DNA of 64,000 nucleotides. It comes from Euborellia annulipes (lineage: Eukaryota; Arthropoda; Insecta; Dermaptera; Anisolabididae). Position 1 is the first letter of the stretch, and each line of letters opens with the position of its first letter. The stretch lies in contig JAKCPI010015463.1 of assembly GCA_023213315.1 (NCBI GenBank), positions 23,293 to 87,292 of the forward strand, in the 5' to 3' direction. Shown here in pieces: positions 42,252 to 53,972 of this stretch. The position numbers and the translations under genes were made by a program. The notes below the pieces were generated by a model. The model saw only the letters and a program-made list of their open reading frames with translations. It did no database searches and was not told the DNA's origin.

Positions 42252-42936
42252 GTTAAAAAATCTGGTGTGACTGCGCACAGCACACAACTTTCTCTTACCT
42301 TCGGTAATCGAAAGTTGTGTTCTGTGCTTGTCACACCAGATTTTTTGTGTCGACATATATTTAGTTCCCGACAGTACGGAACATATGAATTCAGATGTAA
42401 AATTTATAAGTATGGGAAAATATTTATATTTTGTTACCATGGCAACCATTTCTCATATCTTCCCTATGAAATACAAGAGTAAAGTGGTCTTCAGAAGATT
42501 TCAATCACAAAATGAGAATATACATTTTAAAGAGAATCTAAAAAATAATTGATTTTTTGAATTTTAAAAAAATCGGAGCAAATTTTGAGAAAATCGAAAA
42601 AAACTGAAAAAGTACATCAGTAAAGTACTAGTACACTTTGGCCGATTTTGATTAAAAGCTTATTTTCCGGTCCCGGGGGGTGTTTAACTTAAATATAAAA
42701 TTTCAGCCTCCTAGATCAATTCCTTCATACTTAAAATTGAACACACACACACCCACCCACACACACACCCACCACACACACAGACAGACCATGTCGCGAA
42801 AATCACTTTTTTGGATTCAGGGGACCTCAAAACGTGAAGATCCATCAAAATCTCGACATCGAATTTTTGACATGAATCCAATACTTTCTCTCTATATATA
42901 TATTACATATATACATAGGCAAGAGAAAGTAAAAAA
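42252..42936 (-). repeat. HER copy 10, full length
   Basis: The best minus-strand copy. Right hairpin 42254-42346 pairs over about 40 bp per arm (AATCTGGTGTGAC ... GTCACACCAGATT). Then GTTACCATGGCAAC (42433-42446), a slightly altered central palindrome (about 42622), a (CA)n tract (42740-42783), GGGGACCTCAAAACGTG and the left hairpin ending GGCAAGAGAAAGTA. Confidence 0.9.
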
Positions 42937-43014
42937 AGTAAAAAGTTCTTATTAGGTGATGGAAGTATCGTATAATTTTATTTAATATCAACCTGATTGT
43001 TAATGAACAGATAG

Positions 43015-43055
43015 AGAATGGTCCCAATCTACCACCGAAACGTCGTCTTTATCAA
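43015..43055 (+). ncRNA. Hammerhead-like motif, partial
   Basis: ATGGT-CCCAATCT-ACCACCGAAACGTCG: TGGT pairs with ACCA next to CCGAAACGTC. The 5' core is not recognisable. Confidence 0.2.
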
Positions 43056-43209
43056 AAATATTATATTTACTCTCCAATTTTTTTCCTATAATTAGTAGAA
43101 ATCATATTTACAAAAGTTGTCTTATAATAATTTACTAGTAGCAGAATTAACACTTTTGTGGCTTGTAGATAGGTATCGCAACCAACAAGTCAATGAATTT
43201 TTTCCATTG

Positions 43210-43607
43210 CCACTAGTCAGTGCTAGTTCTAGTACTTTACTGATGTACTTATTCAGTTTTTTTTTCCGATTTTTTTCGAAATTCACTCTAACGATTTTGA
43301 TTAAAATTCAAAAATTAATTATTTTTTAGATTCTCTTTAAAATGTATATTCTTATTTTGCTCTCGAAATCTTTTGAAGCACACTTTAATCTTGTACTTCT
43401 TAAGAAAGATAGTCGAAATGATTGCCATGGTAACAAAATAATAAATATTTTTCTATGTTTATAAATTTTACATCAAATGTACCGTACTGTCAGAAACTAA
43501 ATATATGTCAACAGAAAAAATCTGGTGTGAAAGCACAGAACACAACTCAATTATCGAAGGTAAGAGAAAGTTGTGTACTGTGCCACCAGTCACACCAGAT
43601 TTTTTAT
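43210..43607 (+). repeat. HER copy 11, right two-thirds
   Basis: From the TTCTAGTACTTTACTGATGT region through ATTGCCATGGTAAC (43431-43444), CGTACTGTCAGAAACTAAAT to the right hairpin ending CACACCAGATTTTTT (43607). Confidence 0.85.
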
Positions 43608-44529
43608 TCAATTCTCTTATTGGTTATTAAAAATGGTAACAAAACATTTATTGACCAGAAAATTTGGATTAAGAAAAAAATTAATTTATCCATCCTATAC
43701 CAAACTCTCCACAAAATATGAACTCTCGCTCTCTTTTTCATTCTTTTGGTCTCAGATAACACTTTTGCAGTTATGAATAAATACAACTAAAAATTCTTAA
43801 CAAACGACATCATACACTTTGCAAAACCATTAAAACTTTTCTATATTCTTATAGTGAAAAAACATATTTATTTTTATTGCGAATTTTGAATCAAACTTTT
43901 TTTTTTTAACAAACTCTTCCAATTTCGAAAATAATGTATTCAGGAATACATAGAAAATTGAAGTACAATATATCAATTGGACAATGAAAACCGGAATCCC
44001 ACTGAGCAAATAAAAAATTTCCGTGTTACCGACGTTTTTTAATCCATCACTCATAAAAATAAGATTGTTTATCTAAGTAGACACATACAGCAAAAAAGAA
44101 AAAAATTCTTGTATAAATATTTATTTATTTATTTATTTATTTCAACAATATTTACAAAAAATATTTTCAACCTCTTCACAGATTACTCCAATTATGAACA
44201 GTATGTTTGGAGTTGTTTATTCCTTTATCTTTTACAAAGTTTAAACAAGTTCAAGCGAAGGTTCAGAGGTTCTCGCCTATCATCTTAATATGACGAAAAA
44301 ATGTGGAATACCTAACATCTATATGACAGTATTTTTTGTGGAGTTGACCCTGAAGACTCAACAACAGATTTTTTTTCCTTCCAACTATGGGCACCATCCC
44401 TCCATTATCCAAATAGAAATCCTCAGCCTAAGCACTCATCATTCAAATATAGTTTCTATCTTTGATAGGGCTAATCGTCAAAAACAAAAACCAGGGTATA
44501 ATATTGTAGTAATTGAATATTTGATTATA
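43608..44529. other. AT-rich stretch with (TTTA)n
   Basis: A (ATTT)n microsatellite lies at 44124-44150. A possible decayed coding stretch near 44290-44550 (87-codon frame) has no recognisable motif. Confidence 0.45.
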
Positions 44530-44665
44530 GCTGTAGTATTGTGTTCAAGATAATAAGGAATAATTTCCAAAGAAGAATGCAGCCAAATTTATTTCATTTG
44601 ATTTTAATAAAAATTCTAATCACTTGCCGACGTTTCGGTTCGGGTTTCAACCATCATCGGAGCTA
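44530..44665 (-). mobile_element. HHL single arm (copy of the 7892 arm)
   Basis: Same sequence as the left arm at 7892-8012 (GTTCAAGATAATAAGGAATA, GAAGAATGCAGCCAAATTTA, CACTTGCCGACGTTTCGGTT). The motif is at 44626-44662 on the minus strand with stem GGTT/AACC, then GAAACGTCGGC. Homology also extends a little left of both copies (TATAGCTGTAGTATT). Confidence 0.7.
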
Positions 44666-44869
44666 CAAACATGGAAAATAATAGAATCATAAGATGTTTT
44701 ATTTTACAAATCATTTGAAAAAGGTCTAATATTGGCGGATTATTGCACTGAAAACAACTCATAGTTACCATCATTTTTAAACAAAAGCCTGTATAATAAA
44801 TACTCTTCTAGAGATACAGTCTATTAAAAAGTTGCAATTTGAATTAATTCAAATATGATGATAATGTTT

Positions 44870-44990
44870 ATCAGGGAGACGCCTACTGGAACTGAGAAAG
44901 GCTCTCATCAACCAGGACATCTTCCCTGGATTAGAGTAAAGTCACCCGAGTGGAAACAGAGCTTGGAGGTTAGAAGTAGAAATTTAGTAG
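44870..44990 (+). repeat. Repeat E, diverged
   Basis: CATCTTCCCTGGATTAGAGT then AAAGTCACCC corresponds to 8656-8690. A 45-codon frame in step with that of the first copy shares only a few residues. Confidence 0.3.
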
Positions 44991-45637
44991 GAGGATACAG
45001 AGGAAGGAATTAAAATGTAACTAACTTTAGAGGGATTTATAGCATCGACCAGAGGTCGAGTTTTGGGTTTGAGGTGTGTGTCTTCGAGCACGAAAACACC
45101 TCTCGTTAATAAACAGAGTGCAATTCACCCACGCACATCAGCTTTGCAAATGAAATAATAATCCTTGTTGAATTCCAACAAATTCAAATTAAAATAAAAA
45201 AAAAAAACTTTTATTTCAACTATTACTTTTAGTAGACTACTTTTTTTTTTTATATTCCCATTCGTTTTATTGAAGCCATTTTATATCTCTTTTGGAAACA
45301 TTTAGGTCACTTTAACTTTTTTTTTTCCCAAAACTCAGCTGATTTCAAGGTCAAATAGATAAAAATTCATTCTAAATGTGAATTTTTAAAAACTTTTGTC
45401 TGGTTGAATAAAAATAAAAATGATAACAATTTGAAAGAAAGAGTTATCTATAAAAAAAAAAAAAAAACAGAAAACTTTTAAAAAGTTGGAAACAAATCTA
45501 TAACATTTGTCCTAAGGCATCAAGGCCATGTTCTGGAATAGAAGAAGAGATGATAAATGAATGCTATTAAAAAAAAAATCTGGTGCTGCTCACTTTCCGA
45601 TTATTTAAATATTATACTTTTTAATATATTATTTTTA
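44991..45637. other. Intervening sequence
   Basis: Nothing recognised; a short TCTGGTGCTGCTCACTT near 45578 may be a HER scrap. Confidence 0.4.
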
Positions 45638-45809
45638 TTTCGGGGTGCAAAACGCCACCCATCATCAAATATTTGCCATTTTCATATTAAAGTGTTGTTA
45701 AATAGGCAAAATATCAGCAAGAAATTGTTGTTTCAGAGGCAAAAATTTAGACATCCACCACCAAAACTATTTTCTGCACTGATGATGGGTCGCGTTTTGC
45801 ATCCCGAAA
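45638..45809. repeat. Foldback repeat with 30-bp arms
   Basis: TTTCGGGGTGCAAAACGCCA then CCCATCATCA (45638-45667) is complemented by TGATGATGGGTCGCGTTTTG then CATCCCGAAA (45780-45809), 28 of 30. 172 bp overall, unclassified MITE-like. Confidence 0.75.
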
Positions 45810-45892
45810 TATTTGCAAATAAATAGTGTATATGGTGGATAAACAGACGCAGCTACTATTTATCAATTATTTTAAATATTTCAATGTATTTG

Positions 45893-46046
45893 ACCTAGGT
45901 CTCAGAAGTAAAGTATTAGCTTCTGGTGCCAAAGGTCGTGAGTTCGCATCCCGTTCCAGGCTACAAAAATATATTCCAATTGAATTGGATACCAATCAAT
46001 TGAAATAAAAGCTAATGTCTTCTCTTTGAGCCACGAGTCTTGGGCT
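45893..46046. repeat. SINE-B followed by an inverted SINE-B head
   Basis: 45893-46006 is plus-strand SINE-B (GCCAAAGGTCGTGAGTTCGC, TTCCAATTGAATTGGATACC). 46008-46046 is the head of another in reverse (GCTAATGTCTTCTCTTTGAG then CCACGAG). A 34-base A run follows at 46092-46125. Confidence 0.6.
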
Positions 46047-46090
46047 AGAACCAAAGTATAGGCCTACAATTTATTTGATTTGAATTAGGC

Positions 46091-46126
<36 letters not shown>

Positions 46127-46211
46127 AGTAAAGAACTAGTACGGGTTATCAATTATTGAGAAACCACTCTGTTCATTTTAATCCCTTATTTATTTATCCA
46201 GCCTCTAGGCC

Positions 46212-46389
46212 CATGGGCGTAACTAGAGAATTTGGCTGGGGGGGGGGGGTCATGGGACCAGCTAGGTGGGCCTGGAAAGTCCCATATTTTCTCTATTTTT
46301 CTTGGGGCAAGGAGCTTTCTGGGGTGGACCACGAGCCTTCTGGGGGGGGGGCAGGCTCCCCAGGCACCCCCCCCCTAGTTACGCCCATG
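46212..46389. mobile_element. hAT-type MITE (GGGCGTAACTAG family)
   Basis: Ends CATGGGCGTAACTAG / CTAGTTACGCCCATG are perfect complements, flanked by TCTAGGCC (46204-46211) and CCTAGGCC (46390-46397). 178 bp, G/C-run rich interior. Confidence 0.85.
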
Positions 46390-47139
46390 CCTAGGCCTAT
46401 TCAAAACAACCTAATAATAAAAAAATAAATTCCCAAAAGCTTGAGAGCACAAAAAGGAAAAAAAATAAACAATTTTTTATTTGCCTCATAGATGATAATG
46501 CAAAAATATTGCACATTATTGACTATTGGTTTAAAATAGGAAGACCTAAGTGCTATTTTAAACCAAATTATAGAATGTTAATCATTTATCAACTTGTAGA
46601 TGTATCAGGATTTGTTGTAGGATTTTATAGATCGCACTTTTATTATTCAAGACTTGCTGTATAATAATAGAGATTTAGTTTTTAATAAATGTAATCCCTT
46701 AAGTTTTTGGTTATTATTTTTATTTCTATTAAAGTATACATTTTTCACAGTGAGTTTAGAAAATTTCATGACTACAATAAAAAATTTTCCATTGAGAATT
46801 TGAAGAATTAATAGGCTTATAAAAGTATGAATTAAATAAATACACATCACCAAAAGAAATATATCGAGGAAATCATTCATTATGACAGAATAACACGAAT
46901 TGAATAAACAAAATTTAGGGGAGAATAAAAAAAAAGATAAACACGAGGGAGAAATGTAGGGGTAACAACAATGAAGAGGGTATAGAGAGGAAAAGGAATC
47001 GGCGACCCATGCAGAAAACTTTGGGCCGTGAACAAAAAGACTTGGCAGGGCTGGTGGAAAATTCTGAAAGGAAAATCAAACAAAGATACCCTCAAAGAAA
47101 CGGGAAAAAAATTTATTACAAAAAAAAAAAAAAAAAACC
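46390..47139. other. AT-rich stretch with one hairpin
   Basis: TTGGTTTAAAATAG (46526-46539) pairs with CTATTTTAAACCAA (46553-46566) around a 13-base loop. Nothing else recognised. Confidence 0.5.
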
Positions 47140-47264
47140 GTTCTTGAGATATTTTGTACAGACAGACAGACACACATACAGTCGCGAAAACCACTTTTTT
47201 GGATTCAGGGGACTTCAAAACGTGTATATCCATCAAAATCTCGACATGAAATTTTTGACATGTT
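47140..47264 (-). repeat. HER left-end fragment
   Basis: GAGATATTTTGTACAGACAG, GCGAAAACCACTTTTTTGGA, GGGGACTTCAAAACGTGTAT and CTCGACATGAAATTTTTGAC. The terminal hairpin is lost. Confidence 0.75.
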
Positions 47265-47487
47265 TAATATACGTTACTAATATATAAGCTTATACATGGC
47301 TGGGGATCTGACTTAGTCCTTCCTAGAGAGCTTAGAGACGTGATTAGAGACTTGAATGATATTAATTTGTTTTTTAAAATGTTTTTTTTTTGATAAGATT
47401 GATTAATTAATTAAGGCATTTGAAAAATTGTGAGCTCTGTTGTTTTCTCTAACCATTAGAGTTGACTGCTAGGTGGATACTTTTGAC

Positions 47488-47582
47488 TGAAACCATTTGG
47501 TATCCAAATGGCTTAAATAAAATCATCGGACTTCCTAGGGTCCGAACCCGCAACGTTCGGTATACACCAAGACCGAGGGCTA
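47488..47582 (-). repeat. SINE-A head, minus strand
   Basis: ACCATTTGGTATCCAAATGG, CATCGGACTTCCTAGGGTCC, GAACCCGCAACGTTCGG and ACACCAAGACCGAGGGC give the SINE-A head in reverse; the tail half is missing. Confidence 0.7.
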
Positions 47583-48825
47583 GAATTGTCTTTATCTTAA
47601 ATTAGAAAATTTAGATGTTTTTATTTTAAGCGGAAACCTTGTTATTTTCGTTGTTATTAGGTTTTCGGTTCCTAACATAATCACCGAAAAGAGAAGGAAA
47701 TGCTTATTAAGTTTAATTTTCTATCTGGAATCTTATAAACGAAAGAATTTCTTTCTCTTCTGCTTCTTTGACATGGATCCATCTTCTTTAAAATATTCCC
47801 CCTAGCAGGTGTGTCTGAGGAAGGGTCTTTTCGTCGGCGTTTGGGTTCAGAATAATATCTCGTCATCCATCCAAGCATGCATGCATGCATGAGCTTTGGT
47901 TTCCATCTTCATTCCCTTTATTTACATAGTTCCAACATTACTATTAATTATTGCTTTATTCACGTAGGCATTAGATAAATGTCGCTTTTATGTCGCTCTC
48001 GAAATGCTCTGATTAGCCTAAACTAAATAGGGAAATTCAGAGAACTATCTACTTCAAGTTTAGTAAATTCACTTCACGCTAATTTTCACATAGCGTGATA
48101 TGACGTCACTCGGTCGTACTAATGACGTCATGTCCATGTCGTTTCATTTACGCCTGACTCCGACATGATTTTAAACATGCAACGTCAACCCGAAACAACT
48201 AAATGTGTGTGTCATTTAATATTTTTATTTATTTTTTTTTTTAAATCTTTAAACCGACTTTCATTCATTCATTGGTTACAAATGCGCTCTACGGAAGATA
48301 TAAAATTATTTATTTTTTATTTTCTTCTAGATCTTACTTCCTTTTCCTTTTTAAATTGTAGGTCATTTAACATGTTTCTACCTAACGACAAAATAATTAT
48401 AACGCTCTCCCTCTTTTTTTCCGTGAGTTGAACAAGGATATACAACTCGTGATTAACCCCACTAGAATTTATTAAGAAAAAACAGGGGATGGGAGAAGAA
48501 TAATAAAAATGAAAAATTTCAAACACCATCCTCAGTATATAATTGGAAGATATGTTAATTTAATCGAATTAGAATCCCCAAAAGCTTTTATTAATAGATA
48601 TTAATCTTTAATCATCTTTTTTAACATGGGAATGATTTTACTAATCACATTAATGATCTATCGGCTATATAAAGGCTTAGTGGGGGGAGTGGGGATTATA
48701 TTTATAAATACACATCTTTTAATTATTAAATACTGATGGTCATCGAAGTAGTAAAAGGATAATATAATGGCGCAGAGGTTATTTTTTTTATATTTGAAAT
48801 TTTGAAATTGAAAAAATCACCATTT
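47583..48825. other. Non-repeat stretch, partly GC-richer
   Basis: A GCATGCATGCATGCATG run lies at 47874-47892. A 69-codon minus-strand frame (47681-47890) has no known domain. The CRE pair is listed separately. Confidence 0.4.
48101..48130. promoter_or_regulatory. Two perfect CRE palindromes
   Basis: TGACGTCA at 48101-48108 and again at 48123-48130, centres 22 bp apart, about two helical turns. TGACGTCA is the CREB/ATF site. It lies in non-repeat DNA with a TAGCGTGATA-type phrase just upstream. Function is inferred only. Confidence 0.35.
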
Positions 48826-49333
48826 TTACTTTCTCTTACCTACATGTTAATATATGTCGTTTTGACAGATATACAAGTTTTGAGATCCCCTGAATCCAAA
48901 AAAGGGGTTTTCGCGAAATGGTCTGTGTCTGTGCGTCTGACTGTGTTCAATTTAATGGATGGAGATAGGCGGAAACGCCCAAGGGTCACTAGTGATGTGT
49001 GAGATAGTGTGTGTGTTCAATTTAAAGCATGAAAGAATTGAGATACGTGACTGAAATTTCATATTTAAGTTAGACACCCCCCCCCCCCCTGGAGAATGAA
49101 AATAATATTTTAAACAAAATCGGCCAGAGTAGGACTAGTACCATACTTTACTAATGTACTTTTTCAGTTTTTTTTTTTTTTCGCTCCTTAACAGCTTCGC
49201 TCCTGCCCCGCTTTAATTTTTAATATATCGGCGGAAACTAAACAAATGTCGATACAAAAATCTGGTGTGACAAACACCACCTAAAAGTAAGAAAAAGTTG
49301 TGCGCTGTGAGATCAGTCCCACCAGATTTTTAG
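48826..49333 (+). repeat. HER copy 13, internally rearranged
   Basis: Left end TTTACTTTCTCTTACC, GTTTTGAGATCCCCTGAATC, a degraded palindrome (GACTAGTACCATACTTTAC), then a foreign GC-rich piece (TTAACAGCTTCGCTCCTGCC) replacing the X-box block, and a right hairpin ending CCCACCAGATTTTT. Confidence 0.75.
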
Positions 49334-50191
49334 GCTTTATTTTATTTATCCATGACAATCACATCGAAAACAATTAAATGCCCCTCTCCTGAATCACCCT
49401 GATAACATTTTTCTTGCTCAATTTATCTCAAATCTTTTTTTTTTTGTACCTAATTGATGCATTCAATGAATCCCTCTCCTAATTCTAAAAAAAAAAAATT
49501 ATTTTTTCCCCTTTTCATTTTTTTTTTCTTCGTTAAAAAAAAAAATCATCCTGATTATTCATTTCTGTTATGCACCGGTGGTTTTAAAAATCCCCAGCAG
49601 TTCGAAATCTCCAATTCATTTGATTTTAAAAGCACACCCAATTGTCAAATAATGACCGTCATTCATCGCGGTAAGCCGAAGCTGGATTTCGACTTTCTCG
49701 TATTGATTCGCAGCGTCCCGGATAATTCCCTTTGTCATTCAGCTGCCCATGTAAAATGCATAACTATCGAACGAAACCTCTAAATAACCATTAGGCCCAT
49801 CCCTTGCAACTTTGTCCATTCGTTTCATACTCATTCCCTCTGAAATACGATTTGCAATAAACTAAATCTCATGCCTTATGATTAATTAGTCCTCGATGTC
49901 CGCTGGGGATTTTGAGTAGAATTAAATTATCACTGATGAATTAAAACATTTGATCCGCAAAATTAGAGAAATTGTTAGTAATAGTCCACTTGGCAATAAA
50001 TTAGAAATTTTATTCTATAGAGATGTTTAAACATTGTCACTTGGCTTGATTAAACTCTTGATCAAAAATTTTCCGACCATCTACAAACCTAACAGTCTGT
50101 TCGATCTATATTAAATTTAAGAATGGTAAAATCTTGGTATATTTTTTTTAAACTAGATTTTATTTTTATACTGTAACTCTCTATTCTATAG
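49334..50191. other. Non-repeat stretch
   Basis: 49560-49960 is somewhat GC-richer and contains TTATGATTAATTAGTC and ATGAATTAAAAC (homeodomain-like words). A 109-codon plus-strand frame begins in low-complexity sequence and shows no domain. Confidence 0.35.
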
Positions 50192-50416
50192 ATGGACCGT
50201 TTATTTTGAAAGTGGTGTAAGTCCATTTTCTATTGTTTCGAGAAAATGAAAGGTTAGCATATCTGTTAATTAAAAAATCTAGGCAAATTATATGAAGTCT
50301 GGCAATGTTACTGATTTATCAATATCTAATTTGGTTATATAAATTCTTTTAGGCGAATTTGACTAAACTAAAGTATTTTTCGGGCTGCAAATGGACTTAC
50401 ACCACTTTCAAAATTA
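50192..50416. mobile_element. Repeat T, both ends present
   Basis: ATGGACCGTTTATTTTGAAA then GTGGTGTAAGTCCATTT at the left; AAATGGACTTACACCACTTT then CAAAATTA at the right. Arms of about 25-35 bp. Interior AT-rich. The flanking dinucleotide is AT-rich and no target duplication is clear. Confidence 0.7.
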
Positions 50417-50520
50417 GCCAATTGTAAAAATCGTTGAATTTCAATTTTGAAAAATCAAATCCAATATATCAATATTTTCAACCAATTTACATTTTCTCCA
50501 TTAGTGTTTCTTCTTAACTG

Positions 50521-50893
50521 TTTTTATTTTCTCTTACCCTATATGTGAAATATATAGAAAGAGAAAGTATTGCGATCATGTCAAAAATTCATATCGAGAT
50601 TTTGATGGATATAAATGTTTTGAGGTCCCTTGAGTCCAAAAAAGTGGGTCCCGCAAATTGGTCTGTGTATGGACATTTTTAACCGTGAAGGAAATGAGCT
50701 ACGAGATTGAAATTTTATATTTAAATTAGGCACAAGCCCAAGTCGTGTAAATAAGCTTTTAAACAAAATCGGCCAAAAAGTACTAGTACTTTACTGAAGC
50801 ACTTTTTCAGTTTTTTTTTTTCGGTTTTCTCAAAATTCGCTCCAACGATTTTTAAAAAAATTCATAAATCAACTATTTTTTAGATGTTCTTTA
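50521..50893 (+). repeat. HER copy 14, left half
   Basis: Left hairpin (TTTCTCTTACC ... AAAGAGAAAGTATTG), GTCCCGCAAATTGGTCTGTG, perfect palindrome AAAGTACTAGTACTTT (50777-50792) and TTCATAAATCAACTATTTTT; right half missing. Confidence 0.8.
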
Positions 50894-52388
50894 TATAATA
50901 TATAATATAAAATTAAAAATTTGGTGGTGATAGCTCTGTCTGCTGTTGTCACTCAAACACAAAAACTGGCTTTATCCAAGATTATAGAACAATTTTGTTG
51001 AAACTTGCAATTTAGAGAGAGTTTATAAACCCTTGAATTAAAAAAAAATTTGATGGCTCTAAGCGTTCATCTGGTGTTGACACTCAAGCCCATTCTGAAA
51101 ACTTCAATAGCCTGACATGTGAAAGAAATAAATTTTACCGTACGGTAGCGCCATCCCCTATCTTGACGGTGATTTGGATAACTAATAAATAATTCTCGTT
51201 TGAGCTCAAGCTAAAGGCAATACACACACATGCCAAATCAAAACGTCCCTTGCATGATCTCGTAAGGACGATAAATAATGATAAAAAATTTTAAAACTAA
51301 AATTATTTATTTAAATTCATTAAACCAATTCGTAGAGTAATCCCTTTACTAGTTTTTTTTTTTTTTTTTTTTTATATATCTAGATGTGAATGGCCTTATT
51401 TTCAATAAAACTAGGCCAAGTTCAAATTTTATTAGGTAATAAAAAAATAAAATTTAGTCTCTTTCATTTTATATATGGCTTTGTGACGTATTGTTTTCTT
51501 TTGTTTTTTGTGTGCCTGAGTGGATTTAATTTGTTCTTTTCAAATTTATTTTAGGGACTTTTAAAGTGAGATTATTTTGGTTTGAGGCTTCTAGAGGTTA
51601 CACTTCTCTCATTCTCTTGTCCCTTGGAGGTTATCCATTCCGAGATTCAGTACTGATTGGCATTGCTTAACATTAATAATCTCTATTGCTTTTCTGATGA
51701 AGGAAATAGAAAAATCAAAATATACCCTTGAAATATTAATTTTATTTAAATAATTTGTATAAACAAAATTGTTTTATTCATCATTCTGAACAAAAGAAAT
51801 TTAAAAGAAATTTCCCAATTTGAACATTTAACCAATCATCTTTAAGAGACAATATTCTCAGGTTGCTTAGTAGATTGACAGACACAGACACAGACGTCTG
51901 CGCGCCTTTCTATTTTTGGATGCTGAGTCACTCTCGATTGTCGTGTTTTATGATCTCGTTGACCTTGGCCAGTAGCCTTGCAATCAATCTCCTTTCTCTT
52001 TCACTCTCATTATAATTGAAGATATGAGTGCAAAAGCTAGATAATAACCAAATGAAAAGTTTTGAAAAAGAGAAAAACTTTTTACATTACATTTAATTTG
52101 TATTTTGTAGATTATTTAGAAAAAAAAAAAAAAAATGTGAAAGTATTAATGAATGTGCATTTACATATCGATTTTCAGCGCTACGAATTGTGTGTTGTGC
52201 GCCAGTCCCACCATTTTTTTTTTTTTTTTTTTATTGCGTTTTGAAGATTTTTGTTGAAATGAATTTCTCTCATTTTATTTCATGTAAAATGAATTTATTA
52301 TGTTTTCTACATTGATTTATTACATAATCATAATCCTGTGGTTAATGACAGACAAACATCTGCTAAGACACCTACCTCAAATTGGACT
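50894..52388. other. Intervening sequence
   Basis: Mostly unrecognised. A loosely repeated phrase GTTGTCACTCAA / GTTGACACTCAA occurs at about 50956 and 51072. A HER scrap (GAATTGTGTGTTGTGCGCCA) is at about 52185-52215. Confidence 0.4.
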
Positions 52389-52596
52389 TACACCACTTTC
52401 ATAATCAATGATTGCTCAATTTCTTTTACCGACCAAATTCCAACTGTAACAAATCATGGGAAATTTTTAAGAAATTTACCACTAACTATTTATATATAAA
52501 AAATTTACATTAAATTAAGCACAAATTATGTGATATCTCATTTTTTTTTTTTTTTTTTTGAAAATGGACTTACACCACTTTCAAAATAAACGGTCC
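52389..52596. mobile_element. Repeat T, second copy
   Basis: Inner-end-like GGACTTACACCACTTTCATA at 52385 and the end AAATGGACTTACACCACTTT then CAAAATAAACGGTCCAT near 52596. The two ends are in the same orientation here, so this may be a composite. Confidence 0.45.
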
Positions 52597-53972
52597 ATAT
52601 ATGTATACAAAAAAAAATATATATATATATTTGTTTTATAGGTTTTGCATAAATCATCAATTCTCAATTATTTATAAAGTAATTTATGTAGTTTTTTTCA
52701 CTTTTCTCGAAATTTTTGATTCGTAATTGAGTTAATTACAAATTTCATTCGGTGTTCAAAAAGTCTCCATCTCGTTTAATTATTAGTTATAATATAGGCT
52801 AATATTAGAATAGTAGAAATTATACATTTTTATATTTTTAAAACTCTAACCCCTTCGTGGCAGCCAAGATATCATCCGATTTTCATAAAAAATTCAGGTT
52901 GTCTTAGTTGTAACATCTTTTCCGCATACGCGCGTTTTTGAATTCAAAAAAAAAAGTGAAAAATTATACTTTTTCGCTCCACCCTCATATATATATAAAA
53001 TGAGCATCGATACAATTAATGAGCCGTGTTAGAAAGAATGCCGAAGACCTGACTCGAGCCACATTATTATTATCCTTCATAATATGCCATCAGTCTGTCT
53101 AAAGAGTCGCAATTAGATATAAAAGTATGAATCCCTCAGTATACAAGCCGGCTGCACAACTAGTTAATTAGACTAATTATTTTCAAAAAAAAATAGAGAA
53201 TAAAACAAAAGGTATAAGAAAAAAAATACATTAATAAAGCTTGCTTAATATTCGGGAGATAGCATTGTCCACGACCACTGATAAAACGAGATTAAAATTT
53301 TAATTAAATAAAAAAAAAAAAAATACTATATCGATACATAAAACCTATTTTTTGTCATATGTTTTAGTAACTTCAACCATCTGGAAACAAAACAAGAACT
53401 TAAATTAATTAATTTTCCTTCAAATATTTGTATTGAATTTTATTAATTCTTTGCTATTACTAATAATTTTAATTAAAATAATTTTTTTTTTTTTTCATTG
53501 TTTTAATTGCTTTTTATTTTTATTAGAGAAAAGCTTACCACCATGAAACAATCAACCAATCAAAAATCAATTGATATTTTTTATAGGCATATTCAATGAT
53601 AAAAATTAAATCAATAGGGTAAAGGAACAAGCGTACTATTGGTCAATTAATTTTAGCGTAGGTGGTGGGCATATAATTATCTTGTAATTTTGTTAAATTG
53701 TGTGAGTTAACAACCTACACAAATTTGAAATTTCCTCATTTAATATTTAATTTCATCCTTTAAAAATTTACAGTATTTTTTATACTTTAAAAACAATTTC
53801 GAATATCAAATTATTTTTTACAAAACATTTTTTAAATTAATTTCTCCCTCACCCCCGTAGAGGTTAAAGAAAGAGACAATGTCAATAATAATTTGGATAC
53901 CAAATGATATAAACAAATTTGGCTGGATTATTAATATCGTAATATTAATTTATTTATTATATAAGTATCGTT
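52597..53972. other. AT-rich stretch
   Basis: Nothing recognised, apart from a SINE-A scrap (ATTTGGATACCAAATGATAT) at 53891. Confidence 0.45.

Noticed and set aside
42740..42783. An independent (CA)n microsatellite locus
   Set aside because: It is the variable TG/CA segment present at the same place in several HER copies.
47681..47890. A 69-codon minus-strand protein starting in GCATGCAT repeats
   Set aside because: Start lies in a microsatellite and no motif or splice signal supports it.
49454..49783. A 109-codon gene
   Set aside because: It begins in a Lys/Phe low-complexity run and no domain is recognisable.
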